From positions 1 through 37,559 of IMG/VR virus record IMGVR_UViG_3300021233_000106: DNA of 37,559 nt; one strand, written 5' to 3'. A program made the position numbers and the translations under genes. The notes under the pieces are model-generated. The model did no database searches, was not told the DNA's origin, and was given only the letters and a program-made list of their open reading frames with translations. How positions within the stretch are numbered: the first letter of the stretch is position 1; every line of letters starts with the position of its first letter. This DNA comes from a virus. This document shows positions 1-6,511 of this stretch, in pieces.

Positions 1-62
1 CAGGATCTATGAATAAAAAGAAAACTGGTTACAGGGGTCAAACCGCCAAGGGTTCAAAGTAA
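1..62 (+). CDS. C-terminal end of a gene or 17-aa basic peptide
   Basis: The frame is open from the window edge and stops with TAA at 60-62. An ATG at 9 would give a 17-residue Lys/Gly-rich peptide (MNKKKTGYRGQTAKGSK), but the frame is also open upstream, so this may be the basic tail of a larger gene that begins outside the window. Function unknown. Confidence 0.4.
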   Translation, partial: GSMNKKKTGYRGQTAKGSK

Positions 63-65
63 TTT

Positions 66-188
66 ATGTTTTCTGATAAATGTCAAGTAAATGGTTGCGA
101 TAAAAAAGCTACAAGGATAGGTTCTTTGCCAGAGTCTGGAATAATAGACATGTGCACAGATTGTTATGAAAAGATATATAAGCGTTGA
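66..188 (+). CDS. 40-aa zinc-ribbon microprotein
   Basis: ATG at 66 follows the previous stop by three bases. The product has two Cys pairs, CQVNGC near the N-terminus and CTDC near the C-terminus, separated by about 20 residues, which is the layout of a small zinc ribbon. It resembles the 39-aa product at 22883-23002, so the two may be paralogues. Its TGA stop overlaps the TTG start of the downstream oxygenase, implying translational coupling. Function unknown. Confidence 0.6.
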   Translation: MFSDKCQVNGCDKKATRIGSLPESGIIDMCTDCYEKIYKR

Positions 189-760
189 ACTCAAAAGAAA
201 TTATACCTAATGTTTTTGTTATAGAAAATTATATTTCAAAGGCAACATGTGATTTACTAATAAATAGTTTATCAAAAGATATGCATTCAACACCAAGAAA
301 AAATATATTTGGTGGCATATCTGGTACTGATATTAACCACATTCAATATGATTTAGATGATCAATATAATGTTGCAATAGATATTTATAAAACAACTTTA
401 ATATCAATAGGTAATACAATATCCAACAAACTAAATATAAATCATAAGATTAAAAGCTATTTTTTTTCTTGCATGAAGCCTGGAGCAAAGATTGGTATTC
501 ACGTAGATAATGATTACCTTGCTGCAGGAGACACTGAAGAAAATCAATTTTTATACGATAAAAATATATCTGCTCTTTTATACTTAAACAACAACTATGA
601 GGGCGGGGACATCAGATTTACAGAATATAATAAGTCTATCAAGCCCAGCCCAGGGACTTTAATATTTTTTGAGGGTGATTCAAGTAAACCTCATGAGGTA
701 GAAGAGGTTATAAGTGGAGATAGGTATAATATTGTTCTATTTTATGAACCAGTCAACTAA
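185..760 (+). CDS. 2OG-Fe(II) oxygenase 1 (prolyl 4-hydroxylase-like)
   Basis: 191-aa product with the double-stranded beta-helix signature of Fe(II)/2-oxoglutarate oxygenases. The metal triad is His106-x-Asp108 and His170, and Arg180, ten residues after the distal His, would bind the 2OG carboxylate. The segments LLYLNNNYEGGDIRF and KPSPGTLIFF are typical of the P4H-like subgroup. Such enzymes couple decarboxylation of 2OG to hydroxylation of a protein or small molecule; the substrate is not predictable. The start is a TTG (185) overlapping the preceding stop as TTGA; no ATG fits better. It is one of seven such enzymes here. Confidence 0.9.
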   Translation: MNSKEIIPNVFVIENYISKATCDLLINSLSKDMHSTPRKNIFGGISGTDINHIQYDLDDQYNVAIDIYKTTLISIGNTISNKLNINHKIKSYFFSCMKPGAKIGIHVDNDYLAAGDTEENQFLYDKNISALLYLNNNYEGGDIRFTEYNKSIKPSPGTLIFFEGDSSKPHEVEEVISGDRYNIVLFYEPVN

Positions 761-773
761 ATAACAACAATGC

Positions 774-779
774 TATAAT
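774..779 (+). promoter_or_regulatory. Extended -10 promoter for the 837-1496 operon
   Basis: TGC directly followed by TATAAT forms an extended -10 just after the oxygenase stop. No good -35 is seen. A leader of about 50 nt follows, with a ribosome binding site (TAGGAG) near 823-829 before the ATG at 837. Confidence 0.55.
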
Positions 780-836
780 AGACCTATGAGCGGATTACTA
801 GTCCCGCTTAAATAAACAACCTATAGGAGTAAAAAA

Positions 837-992
837 ATGACAGACGGAAACAACCTTACAGGCTTTAACGAGACAAAGCCAGCAGGAACAAATAGCATCA
901 ACGCACACTATTCAGATAACCCAGGATCAGCTTTTCCTGCAACTGATAAGTCCACACAGGACAGCGCAGGCGTTAACCAAGGCGGAAAGTAG
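837..992 (+). CDS. 51-aa hypothetical protein
   Basis: ATG at 837 preceded by TAGGAG at good spacing. The product is polar and rich in Gly, Asn, Ser and Thr with no hydrophobic core, so probably disordered. It is first in a run of four overlapping small genes behind the 774 promoter. Not recognised. Confidence 0.6.
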   Translation: MTDGNNLTGFNETKPAGTNSINAHYSDNPGSAFPATDKSTQDSAGVNQGGK

Positions 993-994
993 TA

Positions 995-1159
995 ATGACT
1001 GACCTAGAAAAAGAAGATCTAGTTGCTCCAAAAGCTGAAGCAACTCCAGAGGCTAAGAAGCCAGAGACAATTGCACCAACAAAATCTAATGTTGAGTGCA
1101 CAAGAGACACAAGAGGCGAAGCCCCTTGTGCTGTCAAAGATTGTGAGAACTGCAACTAA
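995..1159 (+). CDS. 54-aa protein with Cys-rich tail
   Basis: The N-terminal half is a low-complexity Glu/Lys/Ala/Pro stretch. The C-terminal 20 residues carry four Cys (CTRD...PCAVKDCENC), probably a metal site. The TAA stop overlaps the next ATG (TAATG). Function unknown. Confidence 0.6.
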   Translation: MTDLEKEDLVAPKAEATPEAKKPETIAPTKSNVECTRDTRGEAPCAVKDCENCN

Positions 1160-1290
1160 TGTGTATTGAATGTGGTTGCGGTACGAATTCAGTAGGATCA
1201 GCATCAGGAATGATGTCTGTTGAAATGGAAGAATCTTTACAGCATGAAATGTCAGAGCCAAAAGGCCCAAATGGAGAGGACATCGATTAG
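1159..1290 (+). CDS. 43-aa protein with N-terminal CxxCGC motif
   Basis: Starts MCIECGCG. The CxxCGC motif directly after the initiator Met is the arrangement that binds nickel at the N-terminus of the hydrogenase accessory protein HypB, but nothing else of HypB (no GTPase domain) is present. The rest is Met- and Glu-rich. It overlaps the previous stop and the next GTG start by one base each. Metal binding is inferred; biological role unknown. Confidence 0.6.
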   Translation: MCIECGCGTNSVGSASGMMSVEMEESLQHEMSEPKGPNGEDID

Positions 1291-1496
1291 TGTCTGAAAG
1301 TTTTAAAAAAGAAGACGGAACTGGAACAGTGCCAGCACCAAATGCTGGAGCTGCAGCGGGGGCCGTTACAAGCAGAGAAACACCTAAGAAGTATCCTAGA
1401 CAAGGTGTAAAAATTGATACTAATAAACACGGAATAAGAAGAGAAACAAGTTTAATTCCAAAGCCTGCTAAAAAAACTGGCAGAAAAAAAGTATAA
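1290..1496 (+). CDS. 68-aa basic hypothetical protein
   Basis: GTG start at 1290 overlaps the previous TAG. The product has an Ala/Gly-rich N-terminal part and a strongly basic C-terminus ending KKTGRKKV, suggesting nucleic-acid contact. Last gene of the 837-1496 operon; the hairpin at 1514-1545 follows. Confidence 0.55.
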   Translation: MSESFKKEDGTGTVPAPNAGAAAGAVTSRETPKKYPRQGVKIDTNKHGIRRETSLIPKPAKKTGRKKV

Positions 1497-1503
1497 ATAT
1501 CTA

Positions 1504-1545
1504 TTGCTAGCTTGTCCCATATATAGTATACTCTATATGTGGGAC
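1504..1545 (+). promoter_or_regulatory. Promoter with its -10 in the loop of a 13-bp hairpin
   Basis: TTGCTA (1504-1509), a 17-bp spacer and TATACT (1527-1532) form a near-consensus promoter for the gene at 1574. The -10 is exactly the loop of an inverted repeat: arms 1514-1526 and 1533-1545, 13 pairs including one G-U. The hairpin may also terminate the upstream operon, although the following T content is modest. Confidence 0.6.
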
Positions 1546-1573
1546 TTGCTATTTATAAAAAGAGAGAAGATAA

Positions 1574-2335
1574 ATGATTATTCAAATAATTGGTTTGCCT
1601 GGTTCTGGCAAAACAGAGTTAGCAAAAGCTTTAAAAGAAAGAATAAACGCAATACATTTAAATGCAGATGAAATTAGATCATCAATGAATTCAGACTTGG
1701 GGTTTTCTTTAAAAGATAGAATTGAGCATTCACGTAGGCTCGGAAGCCTAGCAAAAATTGTTGCAAAGCAGGGCGTTGCCCCAGTTATTGTTGATTTTGT
1801 GTGCCCCACTGTAGATACAAGAACAGCGTTTGGCAAGCCAGATATTTTAGTGTTTATGGATACAATTAAAGAAAGTAGATTTCAGGACACAAACCAAATG
1901 TTTGAAAGACCAAAAGAATACGACATATGTTTCCAAAACCACGACATGAGCCCAGAAGAAAAGGCAACAGAAGTCATTATAAGATTTGGTTTACACGATT
2001 GGTCAGCTCCAACAACTTTAATGTTAGGAAGGTATCAGCCATGGCACGAAGGTCACCATGCTTTGTATGAGGAAGCTGGTAAAAGGACTAATCAGGTTTT
2101 ACTTGGAGTTCGTAATACATATAATACCAGCGAAAAAGATCCTCTTAAGTTTGATGAAGTAAAAGAATACATTGCAAAAGATGAGTTTATGGCTGGGTCT
2201 ATGGTTCTTAGGATGCCTAATATAACCAACATTGTATACGGACGTGACGTAGGCTATAAAGTTGAACAGATAAAGTTGGGAGATGAAATTGAAGCTATTA
2301 GCGCTACTGAAAAACGTAAAGAAATGGGCATATAG
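1574..2335 (+). CDS. APS-kinase-like / cytidylyltransferase-like fusion protein
   Basis: 253 aa with two domains. Residues 1-140 form a P-loop kinase: Walker A GLPGSGKT at 7-14, then LNADEIR and an EHSRRLGSLAK segment as in adenylylsulfate kinases (CysC), which make PAPS from APS and ATP. Residues about 146-253 look like a nucleotidyltransferase of the cytidylyltransferase/NMNAT fold: HEGH (158-161) in a GRYQPWHEGHH context and ISATEKR (242-248), matching the HxGH and ISxTxxR motifs. The order kinase then nucleotidyltransferase could give a sulfate-activating or nucleotide-sugar/cofactor enzyme; the second domain is much shorter than ATP sulfurylase, so that reaction is not assured. The downstream DUF2061 gene supports a sulfur link. 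Confidence 0.75.
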   Translation: MIIQIIGLPGSGKTELAKALKERINAIHLNADEIRSSMNSDLGFSLKDRIEHSRRLGSLAKIVAKQGVAPVIVDFVCPTVDTRTAFGKPDILVFMDTIKESRFQDTNQMFERPKEYDICFQNHDMSPEEKATEVIIRFGLHDWSAPTTLMLGRYQPWHEGHHALYEEAGKRTNQVLLGVRNTYNTSEKDPLKFDEVKEYIAKDEFMAGSMVLRMPNITNIVYGRDVGYKVEQIKLGDEIEAISATEKRKEMGI

Positions 2336-2397
2336 TTTTATTTTTGAAAACAACTTGGCTGATAGAGAAGTAGAATTATATTTTAGTAAGGATAAAA

Positions 2398-2604
2398 ATG
2401 AAAGTAACTAAATCAAGATCATTTACAAAATCATTAAGCTATCGTATTTTTGGTACGCTATCTTCATTTTTGGTAGCATACGCAATTACAGGAAAAGGAA
2501 GTCTTTCTGCATTAATTGCTTTTTGGGAAACTGTTGTAAAAGTTGGAATATATTATTGGCATGAAAGAATATGGAACCACATTAAATGGGGAAGATATGT
2601 GTAA
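2398..2604 (+). CDS. DUF2061 family membrane protein
   Basis: 68 aa matching the DUF2061 pattern: basic N-terminus with RSFTKSLSYRIFGT, a hydrophobic stretch, then ETVVKVGIYYWHERIWN and a C-terminal WG. Two hydrophobic segments (about 18-30 and 36-54) suggest a small inner-membrane protein. DUF2061 is known to occur next to or fused with cysC-type APS kinases in bacteria, matching its place here. Ribosome binding site TAAGGAT precedes the ATG. Biochemical role unknown. Confidence 0.8.
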   Translation: MKVTKSRSFTKSLSYRIFGTLSSFLVAYAITGKGSLSALIAFWETVVKVGIYYWHERIWNHIKWGRYV

Positions 2605-2686
2605 GCAATGCGGAAACTGCACAAAAGAACACTCAGCGTCAATAGATGATGCTGTTGACACAATAGAAGAAAGCTCTATAGTATAA
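2597..2686 (+). CDS. 29-aa Cys-cluster microprotein
   Basis: ATG at 2597 overlaps the end of the DUF2061 gene by 8 bases. The product begins MCKQCGNC (Cys 2, 5 and 8) followed by an acidic helix. Too short for the family to be recognised; the overlap and early Cys triplet, similar to the 1159 gene, argue that it is real. Confidence 0.45.
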   Translation: MCKQCGNCTKEHSASIDDAVDTIEESSIV

Positions 2687-2687
2687 T
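2655..2687 (+). promoter_or_regulatory. Promoter giving a leaderless 2694 transcript
   Basis: TTGACA at 2655-2660 and TATAAT at 2682-2687. The spacing to this -10 is 21 bp, while the overlapping TATAGT at 2677 gives 16 bp. TATAAT ends exactly 6 nt before the ATG at 2694, so the start codon coincides with the expected +1. The same 6-nt arrangement recurs elsewhere in the window. Confidence 0.55.
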
Positions 2688-2693
2688 AGTATA

Positions 2694-2912
2694 ATGAGAA
2701 GACTTTTAAACAATGTTTATAGCTTTCTGCCTAAAATGTATCAGGGAGCTGAAGTGGAAGAGTTTCCAAATGCAGTGGATTTAACTATACACACTAAAGC
2801 CCCAGGCAAATGGTTGTTGATTGATTTAGAAACTGGACAAGAGTATATAGGTGCGGAAGTTCCAAATAAATATGGTAGATGGTTAAGGCTAAAGGATAAG
2901 CATGTATGTTAA
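2694..2912 (+). CDS. 72-aa hypothetical protein
   Basis: No ribosome binding site; probably leaderless from the -10 at 2682. The sequence has a beta-rich centre (KWLLIDLETGQEYIG) and a C-terminal basic patch. Not recognised. Its 3' end overlaps the next gene by 7 bases. Confidence 0.55.
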   Translation: MRRLLNNVYSFLPKMYQGAEVEEFPNAVDLTIHTKAPGKWLLIDLETGQEYIGAEVPNKYGRWLRLKDKHVC

Positions 2913-3037
2913 ATAAATTGTTTTGTAAGATTTTTGGACACAAAATAGAGCATGCTGGGTTTTGCCCATTTACTAAAATAGATTATGATGTGTGCACCAA
3001 ATGCACTAAAATGATACCGTCGAAAGGTAAGGCATGA
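2906..3037 (+). CDS. 43-aa zinc-ribbon microprotein
   Basis: MLNKLFCKIFGHK start, then one Cys in GFCPF and a CTKC pair near the end, with a His between: a probable zinc site. Overlaps the upstream stop and, through ATGA, the downstream oxygenase start at 3034, so it is translationally coupled to both. Function unknown. Confidence 0.55.
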   Translation: MLNKLFCKIFGHKIEHAGFCPFTKIDYDVCTKCTKMIPSKGKA

Positions 3038-3636
3038 GCAATTTAATAAAAAGAGATAATTTAATTTGGGAATGGCAAAATTTTTCTGATGCTTCTCAAG
3101 AAATATTACAAAAAGTTTTACTAAAAGAAAATTGGGTTTACTACACAAATTCTGGCGGGGTTGGAGAAAATCTTGAAGACGAAACAATCAAAGGAAGATC
3201 TACAAGCGTATGGCCAGACGAAGATATATACATGGACGTTATGAGTATATTTAAAGAGTGTTTAAATGAATATATAGAGCAGAACTCTTTATCTATTAAA
3301 GACTCTAATATGGATAGCGGCAGATGGCTGTTTCGAGAGTATAATCCAGGAACCAAGCTTGCACCACATAATGATGCTTATAGCTATGTCCAAGATCAGG
3401 GTAAACCAGTTAGACCAGTTTTAACTATTTTATTTTATCTTAATGATGATTATGTTGGCGGTGAAATAGATTTCCCTAACGACAACTTATGCATAAAGCC
3501 AAAAGCTGGATCAGTAGTCATATTCCCAAGTGAAAAAATACATTCAGTTCTTGAAATGTTTTCAGGAAAAAGATATATGACTCAGACTTATGTTTATGAA
3601 AGAGAATATACTTCATACGATCAAATTTGGAAGTAA
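3034..3636 (+). CDS. 2OG-Fe(II) oxygenase 2
   Basis: 200 aa. Iron ligands His112-x-Asp114 and His170, 2OG-binding Arg180 (H-x9-R). Core strands TILFYLNDDYVGGEIDF and KPKAGSVVIFP are diagnostic of the P4H-like family. The 110-residue N-terminal part is not clearly related to the other copies here, so it is a separate lineage and not a recent duplicate. It directly precedes a third oxygenase gene (4-bp gap), so the two are co-translated. Substrate unknown. Confidence 0.9.
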   Translation: MSNLIKRDNLIWEWQNFSDASQEILQKVLLKENWVYYTNSGGVGENLEDETIKGRSTSVWPDEDIYMDVMSIFKECLNEYIEQNSLSIKDSNMDSGRWLFREYNPGTKLAPHNDAYSYVQDQGKPVRPVLTILFYLNDDYVGGEIDFPNDNLCIKPKAGSVVIFPSEKIHSVLEMFSGKRYMTQTYVYEREYTSYDQIWK

Positions 3637-3640
3637 ATAA

Positions 3641-4183
3641 ATGGAAGTTTTATCGGATAAAATAATTAAATTTTCAAATGCATTTAATCCAAATCATTTT
3701 ATAGATTTAATTGAAGAAGTTTCAATATCATCTTATCCGCTAAAACGTGTTGAAAGAAGACCACACTTAACAATGGAGCTTCCAACTTTATTTTCTAAAA
3801 CAGATGATGTTAAATCAGTTAAATTAAGAAATTTATGCATATCAACACTTTTCCCATTAATATCACAATACATATCTATATACAATCTATCTCATATGGC
3901 TCCTAAAAAAGATTTTATAACAATATCAAAGCTTGAGTCTGGAAACTTTATGGATGTACACTCTGACGACGACCAATTAGATTCAGATAATTTTATTTGT
4001 ATGGCCTATATAAACGATAACTATAAAGGCGGGGAATTGCATTTTCCTGAAATAGGAATTCAATACAAACCCAGGGCTGGGGAAGCAATACTATATCAAG
4101 CTAAAGAAAAGCATATGGTTACAGAGTTACTGTCTGGTACAAGGTATACTATAGGTTATGGACTACGTGGACCAATTAGTTGA
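3641..4183 (+). CDS. 2OG-Fe(II) oxygenase 3
   Basis: 180 aa. His107-x-Asp109, His158 and Arg168 form the expected site. The ligand loop is very acidic (VHSDDDQLDSD). Core strands are MAYINDNYKGGELHF and KPRAGEAILYQ. Follows oxygenase 2 after four bases and overlaps the hydrolase-like gene at 4158. Substrate unknown. Confidence 0.9.
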   Translation: MEVLSDKIIKFSNAFNPNHFIDLIEEVSISSYPLKRVERRPHLTMELPTLFSKTDDVKSVKLRNLCISTLFPLISQYISIYNLSHMAPKKDFITISKLESGNFMDVHSDDDQLDSDNFICMAYINDNYKGGELHFPEIGIQYKPRAGEAILYQAKEKHMVTELLSGTRYTIGYGLRGPIS

Positions 4184-4829
4184 ATACAAAGAGCCAGACA
4201 TGGATCTTTTGTATGAAGATGATAATCTAAAAATTTCTATAAAAAATAGATATTCCGAAAATGTATTTTTATGTTTTTCTGGTGCTGGCATGATGATAGC
4301 TAATATTGAAATACAAAAAGAAGAATTTGCTAAATCTACTAAGAACTCCACATCAATATTTATTGTAGACAAAACAAGGTCTTGGGGAAATTTTGATTGG
4401 TATCACCTTAAATCTATTATAGATTCATATTTAATAAACAAAACTATTTACTCTTTAGGAAATTCTATGGGGGGATTTTGTGCAATATTAGCTTCAAAAT
4501 ATTTTGATATAAATAAAGTAATTGCTTTTGTACCTCAATGGTCAGTTAACAAATCTATAGTCCCCTTTGAAAATCGATGGGAGCATTATACTGACAATAT
4601 AATAATATGGAATCACTTATCTTTAGAGGGATCTTTTAATAATAGATCTATATATCATGTTATATTTGGAAATAGAGGTGATGATATGAAGCATGCCAAA
4701 CTTTTTCCAGATAAACATAACGTAATATTGCATTTTTTTGAGGGAAACCATTATATTGTCCAGTCACTAAAAGATAAGGGATATTTATATAGTATAATAG
4801 ATGATATAGTAGGAGGTTGTTATGAATAA
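4158..4829 (+). CDS. Alpha/beta-hydrolase-fold protein (esterase-like)
   Basis: 223 aa. A nucleophile elbow GNSMGG places the Ser at 103, following a beta-strand (KTIYSL). His198 in FEGNHYI near the C-terminus and Asp175/Asp176 in GNRGDD are candidates for the rest of the triad. An early strand VFLCFSGAG would supply the oxyanion hole. The start at 4158 overlaps oxygenase 3 by 26 bases; an in-frame ATG at 4200 is an alternative. Reaction inferred as ester or amide hydrolysis; substrate unknown. Confidence 0.65.
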   Translation: MDYVDQLVEYKEPDMDLLYEDDNLKISIKNRYSENVFLCFSGAGMMIANIEIQKEEFAKSTKNSTSIFIVDKTRSWGNFDWYHLKSIIDSYLINKTIYSLGNSMGGFCAILASKYFDINKVIAFVPQWSVNKSIVPFENRWEHYTDNIIIWNHLSLEGSFNNRSIYHVIFGNRGDDMKHAKLFPDKHNVILHFFEGNHYIVQSLKDKGYLYSIIDDIVGGCYE

Positions 4830-4953
4830 AATCATGGGATATTCAGAAGAAAAATGTTATTATTGCGAAAATCCTGGAACCTACTGGGATCAGGTTGGCG
4901 CAACGATTATAAGCGTATGCAAAAAGCATTCTACAAACTATTACGCTGGATAG
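4822..4953 (+). CDS. 43-aa zinc-binding microprotein
   Basis: Preceded by a perfect AGGAGG at 4811-4816. CYYC at residues 12-15 and C...H (VCKKH) further on form a CCCH-type metal site. Overlaps the previous stop. Similar in size and plan to the other Cys-pair microproteins in this block. Function unknown. Confidence 0.6.
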   Translation: MNKIMGYSEEKCYYCENPGTYWDQVGATIISVCKKHSTNYYAG

Positions 4954-4955
4954 TA

Positions 4956-4984
4956 TTGACCCTGCCACTTTAATATAGTATACT
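4956..4984 (+). promoter_or_regulatory. Sigma70-type promoter, leaderless gene at 4991
   Basis: TTGACC (4956-4961), a 17-bp spacer and TATACT (4979-4984), ending 6 nt before the ATG at 4991. This is the clearest rightward promoter in the first 9 kb and predicts transcription starting at the start codon. Confidence 0.75.
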
Positions 4985-4990
4985 AAAGAA

Positions 4991-5098
4991 ATGAAAGAGC
5001 CTAAGATTATGAAAATGGACTGGCGTTCTTTAGGATATTGGCCTGTTTATAAAGACGGCAAACTTACATGGGAAAAGGATCCAGATGATACTGATTAA
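4991..5098 (+). CDS. 35-aa hypothetical protein
   Basis: No ribosome binding site; starts at the expected +1 of the 4956-4984 promoter. Rich in Trp, Lys and Asp (MDWRSLGYWPVYKDG). Overlaps the next start by 14 bases. Not recognised. Confidence 0.5.
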   Translation: MKEPKIMKMDWRSLGYWPVYKDGKLTWEKDPDDTD

Positions 5099-5369
5099 TT
5101 TAGTAGAAAAATACCTCATGCGTCCTAAGCGCCTTAGAGAAGCAATTCAGGCTGTAGTTCATGCTGATGACGAATTGCTACGCAGACTTGCAGAATATAA
5201 AGAAGATGGTCCAACTAATTTAACATGGGCAGAAGGCGATAGGTGGTATGGCTGGACTTACAACCCAGTCAATAAAAGATTTTATTTTGATGATATCGGA
5301 AATGAATCTCTCATGGGATTATGGGAAGATCAATGGGCAAGAGAGGCAGAAGTAAATGGGGCTATGTAA
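5085..5369 (+). CDS. 94-aa hypothetical protein
   Basis: Helical N-terminal half (RPKRLREAIQAVVHADDELLRRLAEY) followed by a Trp-rich beta region (WAEGDRWYGWTYNP). An in-frame ATG at 5118 would remove 11 residues. No family recognised. Overlaps the CDGSH-like gene. Confidence 0.6.
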   Translation: MILINLVEKYLMRPKRLREAIQAVVHADDELLRRLAEYKEDGPTNLTWAEGDRWYGWTYNPVNKRFYFDDIGNESLMGLWEDQWAREAEVNGAM

Positions 5370-5490
5370 ATGTGGCTTGTCAGATGCATATCCAGAGTGT
5401 AATGGTACGCATAATGCAACTAAAAATGATAAACTTAGAGAAGCAATATTAAAAGCTTTTAGAGAGAACGAACATCTTCTAGAGGAATGA
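5356..5490 (+). CDS. 44-aa CDGSH-type iron-sulfur mini-protein
   Basis: The product reads CKCGLSDAYPECNGTH near its N-terminus, fitting the CDGSH consensus C-x-C-x2-[ST]-x3-P-x-C-D-G-[ST]-H with one change (Asp to Asn). In mitoNEET-type proteins the three Cys and one His bind a [2Fe-2S] cluster for electron or cluster transfer; all four ligands (Cys4, Cys6, Cys15, His19) are present. A Lys/Glu-rich helix follows. It lies in an alternate frame overlapping the neighbours by 14 and 4 bases. Cluster binding is inferred from the motif. Confidence 0.7.
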   Translation: MGLCKCGLSDAYPECNGTHNATKNDKLREAILKAFRENEHLLEE

Positions 5491-5723
5491 CAATAAAGCT
5501 AAATGCCTTTTGTATTCTTTGCAATAAGAATGTAGAAGGAAAGCTAACCGAGATGGTGATCTTGGATTCAGGTAACTGGCTACACATTGGTGAATGCCCA
5601 GAATGCTTTTATAGAATCAAGAGAATTGTCCCCAAAGATAATTCAGGTTCCTATAATGGACGTAGAGCAGTTTCCGAAACTGAAAATGAAGGTTCGAGCC
5701 CTTCACCTGAAGCTTATGAGTAA
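5487..5723 (+). CDS. 78-aa zinc-ribbon protein
   Basis: CILC at residues 9-12 and CPEC about 27 residues later make a classical zinc ribbon in the first 45 residues. The tail (GSYNGRRAVSETENEGSS...) is low complexity. ATGA overlap with the CDGSH gene. Role unknown; possibly nucleic-acid binding. Confidence 0.6.
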   Translation: MTIKLNAFCILCNKNVEGKLTEMVILDSGNWLHIGECPECFYRIKRIVPKDNSGSYNGRRAVSETENEGSSPSPEAYE

Positions 5724-5835
5724 AGTTTGGTCAGATAAGTCAGAATGGATAACAAATTGTCCTATTTGTTATTGTGCTGTTACTCATCAACTAAGGGATT
5801 ACCACATACAGTATCATGAAATTAAGGAGAAATAA
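5716..5835 (+). CDS. 39-aa C2H2-type zinc-finger microprotein
   Basis: ATG at 5716 overlaps the previous stop by 8 bases. The product contains CPIC, 11 residues, then H-x3-H (HIQYH): a single C2H2-like finger. A longer frame from a GTG at 5587 is possible but overlaps the zinc-ribbon gene heavily. Ends one base before the next oxygenase. DNA or protein binding is inferred. Confidence 0.6.
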   Translation: MSKVWSDKSEWITNCPICYCAVTHQLRDYHIQYHEIKEK

Positions 5836-6510
5836 ATGTTTGAAGCAGTTCAATTAGCAGAAAAAGTTTGGCTATTTAAAGATGCAATAGATAGTCCAAA
5901 AGAATTTTTTAGATCTATAAGCGGGTGGGTGCCAGTAGGAAATCAACAATATATGGAAACTGCAATTGTTCCAACTAAACAATTTCTTGAAGATACAGAT
6001 GAGGCAATCATGAAGTGTTTAGATATATATTACTTAAATAATCAACATTTAAATGATTTAAATTATAAACTTGCTCAATTTACACATTATTACAGAAGAG
6101 GGGCTGGCGAAGGATATGGTGATCATACAGATTTTGCAAGATTGCCAGACGATACATTCTCACCAGTTCAAGCAACTATTTTAGGGTATTACTCAGACCC
6201 AGATGAATACGAAGGTGGAGAAATATTTTTTAGCGATTATGATGTTTCTATAAAACCAGAGGCTGGTAGCATAATAATATTTGGGGATAAAGTTCTTCAT
6301 GGTGTTGCCGAGGTAACTGGTGGAACTAGAACCCTAAGTAGCGTTTTCCTGTTAAAAAATAGAACTTGGGAGAAACAGACTGGAATTAATTTATCTACAT
6401 TAACAAAAGAAGATGAAAGATGGATTAGAGAGAATTCACCACAATATGAAAGAAAAAATGGTGTCTGGAACAGCAGTGTATCAGAACCAATTGAAAAGCT
6501 AGAAGGATAA
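5836..6510 (+). CDS. 2OG-Fe(II) oxygenase 4
   Basis: 224 aa. His97-x-Asp99, His155 and Arg165. Core strands TILGYYSDPDEYEGGEIFF and KPEAGSIIIFG. A C-terminal extension of about 50 residues (ending PIEKLEG) is longer than in the other small copies and resembles that of phage and bacterial Fe(II)-dependent hydroxylases. AAGGAGAAATAA lies before the ATG. It sits one base ahead of a thiol peroxidase gene, so one mRNA carries both. Confidence 0.9.
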   Translation: MFEAVQLAEKVWLFKDAIDSPKEFFRSISGWVPVGNQQYMETAIVPTKQFLEDTDEAIMKCLDIYYLNNQHLNDLNYKLAQFTHYYRRGAGEGYGDHTDFARLPDDTFSPVQATILGYYSDPDEYEGGEIFFSDYDVSIKPEAGSIIIFGDKVLHGVAEVTGGTRTLSSVFLLKNRTWEKQTGINLSTLTKEDERWIRENSPQYERKNGVWNSSVSEPIEKLEG

Positions 6511-6511
6511 A

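Noticed and set aside
5587-5835. Longer 82-aa reading of the C2H2 microprotein from a GTG
   Set aside because: It would overlap the zinc-ribbon gene by more than 130 bases; the ATG at 5716 gives an 8-base overlap typical of this genome and keeps the whole finger.
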